From NCBI RefSeq assembly GCF_900635155.1, contig NZ_LR134002.1, positions 558,001 through 622,000 on the forward strand: 64,000 bases of DNA. The letters are read 5' to 3'. The notes beneath the pieces were generated by a model, which worked only from the letters and a program-made list of their open reading frames with translations, was not told where the DNA came from and made no database searches. Made by a program: the position numbers and the translations under genes. This document shows, one piece after another, positions 53,998 to 62,084 of the stretch. Each line of letters opens with the position of its first letter. Within the stretch, counting starts at the first letter, position 1. Source of the DNA: Streptococcus sanguinis (GTDB lineage: Bacteria > Bacillota > Bacilli > Lactobacillales > Streptococcaceae).

Positions 53998-54082
53998 CGC
54001 ACTAATTTATTTAGGAAAAGATACATACGAAGAATTTTCCATATGATTAATTGAGTTCTTGTCATTTGTTCATCTCTTTTTG

Positions 54083-54091
54083 TGGTAAAAT
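54083..54091 (+). promoter_or_regulatory. Promoter of TipC copy 3 and the toxin genes
   Basis: TGGTAAAAT at 54083-54091 (extended -10), 26 bases before ATG 54118; no convincing -35 at the right spacing. Confidence 0.5.
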
Positions 54092-54117
54092 TAATATATA
54101 AAGAAAAGGAGGTTTAT

Positions 54118-54726
54118 ATGTCTAAACGAACAAAATCTATTCTTTTATCTTTGCTTTGCATTTTCGTACTTGTAATAGGAGGTAAGTTTTATATGGATCG
54201 AATGAAAGTGGATAATCTCTACCGGCACGGTTTTCAGCTTTATGAGGAACAAATCGCGACTTATCTAAAGGAGCATTATAGCGGTATCAGTAAAATCGAA
54301 TTTTCTCCCATTTTTATTACTGGTGGAAAGGGAGAAAGTTTTTTACAAGGCCGTGTAGTTCCAGTAGTTTATGATAGTTATGGAAATAAAGTCTATCTCA
54401 GAAATGATGGTTTTGTTGAGAAGGTTCTTGTGGATTATAAGATGGTATTTGGGACTGATTTGGCTTTTAATGTTAATGATGGCTCGGAAATTATTAATCT
54501 AAGAGATGATAAAAGAAGACACAATAGTGTTATTTGGGGGCAACCTCTACCTGAAAATTTGAAATGGGTAGACCACGAGACAACAGATGAATCGATGGAA
54601 GCTTTTTCTCATGAGGGATATCTTAAAGGTGTAGAAAAGAATGACCAAGGTAGTCCCAAAGTTGAGATTAGTTATAATTTAGAAATTCAACGAATTGATG
54701 AAAGAGACTTGGATAAATGGAAGTAA
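54118..54726 (+). CDS. TipC-family immunity protein, copy 3
   Basis: 202 residues from ATG 54118 (AAGGAGG 54106-54112). One N-terminal membrane anchor, then the same head and tail segments as copies 1 and 2 around a divergent centre (residues 75-165). The gene overlaps the start of the lipase-like toxin gene by 10 bases, so this copy is the one translationally tied to the toxin and is the likely cognate immunity protein. TipC is the immunity partner of TelC in S. intermedius; here the toxin is a different type. Confidence 0.78.
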   Translation: MSKRTKSILLSLLCIFVLVIGGKFYMDRMKVDNLYRHGFQLYEEQIATYLKEHYSGISKIEFSPIFITGGKGESFLQGRVVPVVYDSYGNKVYLRNDGFVEKVLVDYKMVFGTDLAFNVNDGSEIINLRDDKRRHNSVIWGQPLPENLKWVDHETTDESMEAFSHEGYLKGVEKNDQGSPKVEISYNLEIQRIDERDLDKWK

Positions 54727-56228
54727 CACATAGGGATATTCAGATTCTTCAAGAAGATACTAAATATTATGCTACACACCCATCAAAGACGTTTATTGAG
54801 AATCCTGATACAGGCCAACAATTTCAAATCATTGACCGAGTGGAGGGGGTAACTCAGGCTATTGCAGTAGCTCCCTTGGATGCTAATGGGGAGCCCATTG
54901 TTTCCCAGACCATTGTGACAGTCGCAGGAACCCAGCCAGTTTTTGCCAACCTTATCAGTTCAGACCATTGGGCATCAACCAGCAATGCATTCGGGGGTGC
55001 TTATGGGGATGGAATGACAGCTCAGCATGAGGATATTGAAGCTTTTTATCAGCGTGTCCAGAAGATTACAGAAGTAGGTGACAAGAAGCTAAACCAGCCA
55101 GTCAGGATTTATGCCATGAGTGGTTTTAGTCAGTCAGCGACTCCAGTTGTCAAGGTAGCAGCGGACCATAATGTCCCTATGGTCGTCAATTATACAGACT
55201 GGGGTGCTCAGGCTGCTCTTGATAAGGGGAACTTTACTTCCAGTGATTTAGCCTATATCAATCGACATGTCACCACCTATGATGCTAATACGAAAGATAC
55301 TACGATAATGGATAGCAATGGTGGACGGATTCCATATGCTAATATTATTTCACGTGAAGGAACGCAAGGACTGCATTCGCCTGCAGAAGATCACAACCCT
55401 GCGGCATTCTATATTATTGGCAATAAACTGGATACAGATAAGTATGCTAAGAGGGGTGAGTTTGTATCAGGGATGACTCCAAATCAGGTGCGTGCAGCTG
55501 CCAAAATCAAAGCTGAGCGAACACCTATCTGGGACAAACACGATGAAGCTTACTTCATTCGCGAATACTATGAAAAGTTTCCGCCCAAGATTGGCAATAT
55601 GCTGGATTTAGACTGGTATGCAAAAAAAGGTGAATTCTTTGTTGGTATGACGGAGAAGCAGGTACGCAAAGCAGCTAAAATTAAAGCCGAACAGTCACCT
55701 TTCTGGGACAAACACGATGAAGAATACTATGTTAAAGAGTATAAAAAGATATACGGTGAGTTTATATCTGAGGCTAGATATAAGCGTTTATTGACTATTA
55801 ATCGTGCGATTGAAACAATTTCTACGGCTCAGTCTGGTTTTTCAAGCGTTAGTGGGAGCCAGTTGATTTATCTACGAAAAGATCTTGTGACTGCAGTTGC
55901 GGATTTAGCTGAACAGCAAGGAGCAGACTTTGAAGAGTTAATCAAGCAAAAATTGAGCGAATATAAGCAAAATATTGAAAACATGGTGACATCACTCCGA
56001 TTGGTAGCTTATGGTAGCAGAATCTATTTATCGGATGACGAGTTGGAATCGCTCTTGTCTCAATTTACATTGGAGACTTGTTGGGATAGTGGGGTTGAAG
56101 AAGCAACGCTAAGTGAGGCGGCTTCTTACAAACAGAAATTGGATATTTTTGGTTCTAATATACGCCAAGCAGCTGATAGACTCGAAGAAGTGGATCGTCA
56201 AGGAAGTATACAGTTTAGTAGCAAGTAG
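54717..56228 (+). CDS. Putative T7SS toxin: N-terminal lipase-like domain, C-terminal LXG-like helical domain
   Basis: 503 residues. Residues 1-230 look like an alpha/beta-hydrolase: VAGTQPVFANL, YGDGMTAQHEDIEAFY, then the nucleophile elbow GFSQS with Ser138; Asp161 and His220 are candidates for the rest of the triad. Two 50-residue repeats follow (239-288 and 297-346; KxGEFxxGMTxxQVRxAAKIKAE...WDKHDE). Residues 350-503 are helical, with no enzyme motif, resembling an LXG targeting domain. Toxin first and targeting domain last is the reverse of normal LXG toxins, and matches TslA, a secreted lipase of S. aureus. No signal peptide. ATG overlaps the TipC copy 3 stop; the RBS is weak, suggesting coupled translation. 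Confidence 0.72.
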   Translation: MEVTHRDIQILQEDTKYYATHPSKTFIENPDTGQQFQIIDRVEGVTQAIAVAPLDANGEPIVSQTIVTVAGTQPVFANLISSDHWASTSNAFGGAYGDGMTAQHEDIEAFYQRVQKITEVGDKKLNQPVRIYAMSGFSQSATPVVKVAADHNVPMVVNYTDWGAQAALDKGNFTSSDLAYINRHVTTYDANTKDTTIMDSNGGRIPYANIISREGTQGLHSPAEDHNPAAFYIIGNKLDTDKYAKRGEFVSGMTPNQVRAAAKIKAERTPIWDKHDEAYFIREYYEKFPPKIGNMLDLDWYAKKGEFFVGMTEKQVRKAAKIKAEQSPFWDKHDEEYYVKEYKKIYGEFISEARYKRLLTINRAIETISTAQSGFSSVSGSQLIYLRKDLVTAVADLAEQQGADFEELIKQKLSEYKQNIENMVTSLRLVAYGSRIYLSDDELESLLSQFTLETCWDSGVEEATLSEAASYKQKLDIFGSNIRQAADRLEEVDRQGSIQFSSK

Positions 56229-56236
56229 GAGGAACT

Positions 56237-56530
56237 ATGGTAAATCTCAGAAGAATAGAATTAACAGCGAATAATAATCTTGTTGAACTAATGAAGGCTC
56301 AAGAACGGGAGATGATCGATGCTCTGATTCAATCGGAGAAATCTAAGGTTACAGCGCAGTCTAGTCTTTTAGCTGCTTGGTTGGCTGAGCAAAAGCTACA
56401 GATGTCTGATTTTGCTACTGCTACTCTCAATAACAGTCTAAAGGGTGGATTTTCTGGGAATGCTGCGACAGCTGCGACAAATTATCTAACAAATATCCCA
56501 CAACCAAATCTGCAAAACCCTATTAAATGA
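56237..56530 (+). CDS. Small helical T7SS accessory protein (Lap1/TlaA-like)
   Basis: 97 residues, mostly helical (NNLVELMKAQEREMIDAL, QSSLLAAWLAEQKLQMSDF), ending in a flexible Asn/Pro-rich tail. No signal peptide. AGGAGG lies directly before it and starts within a few bases of the toxin stop. Small helical proteins of this size are encoded beside LXG toxins and bind their targeting domain; this one has no WxG motif, so the assignment rests on position and helicity. Confidence 0.6.
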   Translation: MVNLRRIELTANNNLVELMKAQEREMIDALIQSEKSKVTAQSSLLAAWLAEQKLQMSDFATATLNNSLKGGFSGNAATAATNYLTNIPQPNLQNPIK

Positions 56531-56538
56531 GGTCTGCT

Positions 56539-56880
56539 ATGGAACAGATATTCAGGCTAGAAGAGAAATATAAGCAAGAATTAAAGAAAATAGAGCAAGT
56601 TGAAGAAGTACTGGATTCTATGAGATTAGACGCTCGGAGAAAGACGGATTTATTGAGTGAACAATTGCTTTACTATTCTAGAAATCATTTAACTGATGAG
56701 ATATATCGAGCAGTTAGTAAGATGAATGACAATATGGAACAATTTGATTTGTCTTTCAGAAAATTTTTTGACGCACTTAGTGAAGAGAGGGAAGAAATAA
56801 CCGCTAAATATCGGAAAGACTTAGAACGATTGGAGGATGAATATTATAAAAGAAGGAAAGCTGAGAATTCTCAAGTATAG
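56539..56880 (+). CDS. Small coiled-coil T7SS accessory protein (Lap2/TlaB-like)
   Basis: 113 residues from ATG 56539, which has GAGG 6 bases upstream; ATG 56527 overlaps the previous stop (ATGA) and is the alternative start. Almost entirely heptad-like helix: IFRLEEKYKQELKKIEQVEEVLDSM and EEREEITAKYRKDLERLEDEYYKRRK. It fits the second helical partner of LXG-type toxins (DUF3958-like), by position and shape. Last gene of the cassette. Confidence 0.6.
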   Translation: MEQIFRLEEKYKQELKKIEQVEEVLDSMRLDARRKTDLLSEQLLYYSRNHLTDEIYRAVSKMNDNMEQFDLSFRKFFDALSEEREEITAKYRKDLERLEDEYYKRRKAENSQV

Positions 56881-56937
56881 ACTGTAAAAATGCCATATAT
56901 CAATGCAGTATAAAAAAGTGATATTTAATGTCAGCCT

Positions 56938-56992
56938 TTTAAGTTTCCTTCAAGTTTTTTATAAGTCTGTCTTAAGTTTCTGGGATTATACT
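56938..56992 (+). promoter_or_regulatory. Promoter with four hexamers at 11-bp spacing (CiaR-like)
   Basis: TTTAAG (56938), TTCAAG (56949), TATAAG (56960) and CTTAAG (56971) begin exactly 11 bp apart. The last hexamer is followed after 10 bases by -10 TATACT (56987-56992). The CiaR consensus is NTTAAG-n5-WTTAAG-n10-TATAAT; the spacing here matches exactly, and each hexamer pair shows small deviations. Control by CiaR or a related response regulator is inferred. Confidence 0.6.
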
Positions 56993-57024
56993 AATACCAT
57001 CAAAATAGAAATGAGGACAGTCCA

Positions 57025-57087
57025 ATGACATCTAAAGTTACCCTATATGATAAGCAAGTATTGACATTCTCTCAGGCGCAAAAGTAG
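57025..57087 (+). CDS. 20-residue small ORF downstream of the phased promoter
   Basis: MTSKVTLYDKQVLTFSQAQK, with GAGGA (57013-57017) 7 bases before ATG, about 25 bases after the predicted transcript start. It is not recognised. It may be a real small peptide or the truncated 5' end of a lost gene. The rest of 57088-57235 is AT-rich, with no ORF of note; the bidirectional terminator at 57236-57271 would end the transcript. Confidence 0.4.
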   Translation: MTSKVTLYDKQVLTFSQAQK

Positions 57088-57235
57088 GAAAGGAAGTAAT
57101 AAGAATCAGTAACGTTTAAAAAGCAGCAGAAGCCCTTAACTAATTTTTTCATATAAATCTCCTAAAACAAGTATAAAGAAATTTTGAGGCTCTTTGTCGC
57201 TCCAAAACAAGGCAGCCTTAGACTACTCATAAAAG

Positions 57236-57271
57236 AAACCACCTCTGCCAGCTGGAAGGCAGAGGTGGTTT
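57236..57271. terminator. Bidirectional terminator at the treR 3' end
   Basis: Perfect 14-bp stem AAACCACCTCTGCC (57236-57249) / GGCAGAGGTGGTTT (57258-57271), loop AGCTGGAA, with T-rich flanks on both strands. Confidence 0.9.
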
Positions 57272-57294
57272 TGTGGTCTAGATGGGACTCAAGG

Positions 57295-58008
57295 TTATTC
57301 TTTCTGGCGCTTAGCAAAATCCACAAAGCGAAATTTGTCGAGCTTGTGCCGGCTCTCTGTATATTGAAACTGGCGGCCGTCTGCCAGATAGACCTGAGAC
57401 TTGACAGAGACGACCTGCTGGTCCTTGCCTAGGTCCATGAGGATCTTGTCTCGGTCATTGGCGTGGTCGATGGTAAATTCCTTTTTGGCATAGGCGATGT
57501 TGAGCTTTAAGTCATTTTCCAAATAGGCATAAATGGACTGCTCACCGATTTCCCTTGTCAAGTCAGGGACGATGTCCTTGTCTAAATAGTCAATATCTAA
57601 GACAGAGGCGATTTGGTCTACAACGCGCTGACGGACGATTCGCCAAACCAGTCGGTAGGGAGGGAAGCCAGTGATGTCGGATAGTTTCTGATCTACGGTA
57701 ATCTTTTCCAAGCTGACAACATTGGTTTTGGACTGCATATTATTCTGCTTGACTACTTCTTGATAGCTGGTCAGTTTAGACACAGGAAAGTCAAACTGTT
57801 CATGCTTGATGACTTTGGAACCCTGTCCGCGGACTTTTTCAATCAATCCTTCTTCCTGCAGCAGCGCCAGAGCCTTGCGGACTGTATCGCGGCTAACCTG
57901 GTAGTCTTCTGTCAGCTGATGTTCGCTGGGCAAGAAGTCTCCGACTGCATAACGTTCCTCTAAAATATCTTTCTCAATCTGTTTGAACAATTGTTTGTAT
58001 TTCTTCAT
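57295..58008 (-). CDS. treR: Trehalose operon repressor TreR (GntR family)
   Basis: 237 residues from the second of two tandem ATGs (58008; GGAG is 6 bases upstream). The N-terminal winged helix (YAVGDFLPSEHQLTEDYQVSRDTVRKALALL) is of GntR type and the C-terminal UTRA ligand domain binds the inducer, expected to be trehalose-6-phosphate. It is divergent from treP, with the regulatory palindromes between them. Confidence 0.93.
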   Translation of the reverse strand: MKKYKQLFKQIEKDILEERYAVGDFLPSEHQLTEDYQVSRDTVRKALALLQEEGLIEKVRGQGSKVIKHEQFDFPVSKLTSYQEVVKQNNMQSKTNVVSLEKITVDQKLSDITGFPPYRLVWRIVRQRVVDQIASVLDIDYLDKDIVPDLTREIGEQSIYAYLENDLKLNIAYAKKEFTIDHANDRDKILMDLGKDQQVVSVKSQVYLADGRQFQYTESRHKLDKFRFVDFAKRQKE

Positions 58009-58071
58009 CATAAACTCCACTTGTTTTCTTTTTTGCATACAACCTAGAAAATTTTATCAAAAATGAGGGCT

Positions 58072-58140
58072 TTTTTCAACAAACAACTTGCCTACATCTT
58101 TGAAATCGATTACAATAATTTGTAGGAGTGTGTTGAAAAA
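58072..58140. promoter_or_regulatory. Nested palindrome, promoter and cre-like site of treP
   Basis: Outer arms TTTTTCAACA (58072-58081) / TGTTGAAAAA (58131-58140), inner arms CCTACA (58091-58096) / TGTAGG (58121-58126), and a central near-palindrome TTGAAATCGATTACAA (58100-58115) that resembles a cre at 12 of 14 positions. All are centred within 3 bp of 58107. The promoter is -35 TTGCCT (58088-58093), 17 bp, -10 TACAAT (58111-58116), so the cre-like core sits between the two hexamers. TreR and CcpA are the expected binders. Confidence 0.65.
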
Positions 58141-58151
58141 CCGACTCGTAA

Positions 58152-60194
<2,043 letters not shown>

Positions 60195-60214
60195 AGAAAA
60201 ATGAAATGACAATA

Positions 60215-60248
60215 GAAAGGGACGGTGCTTTAAAACCTGTCCCTTTTC
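60215..60248 (+). terminator. Intercistronic hairpin between treP and treC
   Basis: AAAGGGAC (60216-60223) pairs with GTCCCTTT (60239-60246); an inner GGT/ACC extends the stem with one bulge. Only four T follow, so it may be a partial terminator that lowers treC relative to treP, or an mRNA stabiliser. Confidence 0.6.
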
Positions 60249-60265
60249 TCAAAAAAGGAGAAAAT

Positions 60266-61897
60266 ATGACACTTGATAAAACAAAGGTTGTTTACCAGAT
60301 TTATCCAAAATCTTTTAAAGACACGACTGGTAACGGTTTAGGAGATTTTCGCGGGATTATTGAAAAACTTCCCTATCTGAAAGAGTTGGGAGTGGACATG
60401 ATCTGGCTCAATCCATTCTATCCGAGTCCACAGAGGGATAATGGTTACGATATTTCTGATTACACTGCGGTAGACCCTATCTTTGGAGATATGGCAGATT
60501 TTGAAGAGATGGTAAGGGTTGGTCAGCAGCATGGTATTGACTTTATGCTGGATATGGTTCTCAATCATTGCTCGATTGAGCATGAGTGGTTCCAAAAGGC
60601 GCTGGCTGGGGATTCCTACTATCAGGACTTCTTTATCCTGCGGGATGAGCCAACGGACTGGCTGTCCAAGTTTGGCGGCAGTGCCTGGGCGCCATTTGGT
60701 GATACGGGCAAATATTATCTGCATCTCTATGATGTGACTCAAGCTGATCTTAACTGGCGCAACCCCAATGTTCGTCAAGAGCTCTTCAAGGTGGTGAATT
60801 TTTGGCGAGATAAAGGAGTCAAGGGCTTCCGCTTTGATGTCATCAATGTCATCGGAAAAGATGAGGTGCTGACGGACTGTCCAGAGCAGGAGGGCAAGCC
60901 AGCCTATACCGATAAGCCTATCGTCCATGACTATCTGCGTATGATGAACGAAGCAACCTTTGGTCAGGACGATTCCGTTATGACGGTTGGCGAAATGAGT
61001 GCTACGACGATTGAAAACTGTATCCTTTACACCGCACCAGACCGGCAGGAGCTATCCATGGCTTTTAATTTCCATCATCTCAAGGTGGACTATGAAGCTG
61101 GACAGAAGTGGACGCTTAAGGCCTTTGACTTTGAAGAGTTAAAACGCCTCTTCCATACTTGGGGCAAGGAAATGAGTAATCATGAAGGATGGTCGGCCCT
61201 TTTCTGGAACAACCATGATCAGCCGCGAGCTCTCAACCGCTTTGTTGATGTAGAAAATTTCCGCAATGAAGGGGCGACTATGTTGGCAGCCAGTATTCAT
61301 CTGTCGCGCGGGACGCCTTATATCTACATGGGTGAGGAGATTGGCATGGTGGATCCTGACTATGAATCCATGGAAGATTATGTGGATGTTGAGTCTCTCA
61401 ATGCTTACCAGAGTTTGCTTGCTGAAGGTCAATCGCCAGAGGCAGCCTTCAGGATTATCAAGGCTAAATCTCGTGATAATTCTCGGACGCCTATGCAGTG
61501 GGATGATTCAGTCAATGCAGGTTTTACAACAGGAACTCCATGGCTGAAGGTGGGCAAATCCTATCCTCTTATCAATGTGGAAAATGAAATCAAGGGACCG
61601 ATCTTTACCTTTTATCAGAAATTGATTGCCTTGCGTAAGGAACTACCTATCATCGCAGAGGGCAGTTATCAGCCAGCCTATGAGGATAGTCCTCAGGTCT
61701 ATGCCTTTGAGCGGGAGTGGCAAGGACAAAAACTTTTAGTCCTTAACAACTTCTATGCTGATCCGATTACTGTGGACATCCTGCCGGATTATCAAAATGG
61801 TCAGGTTCTCCTGTCCAATTACGGCAAGAATCAGGTTGACCATGTGATGACCCTGCAGCCATACGAAACCTTGGCTATCTTAGTAGGAGAAAACTAA
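60266..61897 (+). CDS. treC: Alpha,alpha-phosphotrehalase (trehalose-6-phosphate hydrolase)
   Basis: 543 residues from ATG 60266 (AAGGAG just upstream). GH13 enzyme: N-terminal VVYQIYPKSFKDTTGNGLGDF, LVLNHC-type motif DMVLNHCS, catalytic nucleophile in FRFDVINVIG, acid/base Glu in VGEMSATT and FWNNHDQPR. It cleaves trehalose-6-phosphate to glucose and glucose-6-phosphate. A terminator follows directly. Confidence 0.95.
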   Translation: MTLDKTKVVYQIYPKSFKDTTGNGLGDFRGIIEKLPYLKELGVDMIWLNPFYPSPQRDNGYDISDYTAVDPIFGDMADFEEMVRVGQQHGIDFMLDMVLNHCSIEHEWFQKALAGDSYYQDFFILRDEPTDWLSKFGGSAWAPFGDTGKYYLHLYDVTQADLNWRNPNVRQELFKVVNFWRDKGVKGFRFDVINVIGKDEVLTDCPEQEGKPAYTDKPIVHDYLRMMNEATFGQDDSVMTVGEMSATTIENCILYTAPDRQELSMAFNFHHLKVDYEAGQKWTLKAFDFEELKRLFHTWGKEMSNHEGWSALFWNNHDQPRALNRFVDVENFRNEGATMLAASIHLSRGTPYIYMGEEIGMVDPDYESMEDYVDVESLNAYQSLLAEGQSPEAAFRIIKAKSRDNSRTPMQWDDSVNAGFTTGTPWLKVGKSYPLINVENEIKGPIFTFYQKLIALRKELPIIAEGSYQPAYEDSPQVYAFEREWQGQKLLVLNNFYADPITVDILPDYQNGQVLLSNYGKNQVDHVMTLQPYETLAILVGEN

Positions 61898-61904
61898 AGT
61901 CTCG

Positions 61905-61936
61905 AAAGAATCTGGGAAAAATTCCAGATTCTTTTT
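61905..61936 (+). terminator. Terminator after treC
   Basis: AAAGAATCTGG (61905-61915) / CCAGATTCTTT (61924-61934), loop GAAAAATT, then T tract. Confidence 0.9.
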
Positions 61937-62008
61937 CATGTGTTGGGCCAGCCTAGACAAGTATTTCTCTGAAGAGAGAGAAACTAATACAGAATTTTAA
62001 GAAAGCCT

Positions 62009-62037
62009 TTGCAAAATTTGATTCTTTTCTTTATAAT
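62009..62037 (+). promoter_or_regulatory. Promoter of the wall-anchored nuclease gene
   Basis: -35 TTGCAA (62009-62014), 17-bp spacer, -10 TATAAT (62032-62037). AAGGAG stands about 10 bases before ATG 62085. Confidence 0.7.
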
Positions 62038-62084
62038 AAAAATTAAATAGGATAATATACATTTATACAGAAAAGGAGAAGTTC

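Noticed and set aside
54717..56228. 503-residue protein as an ordinary secreted lipase
   Set aside because: No signal peptide or anchor; coupled to TipC-like genes and small helical partners, which fits a T7SS substrate better.
60338..60928. 196-codon minus-strand frame within treC
   Set aside because: Shadow frame; the plus-strand product has all GH13 motifs.
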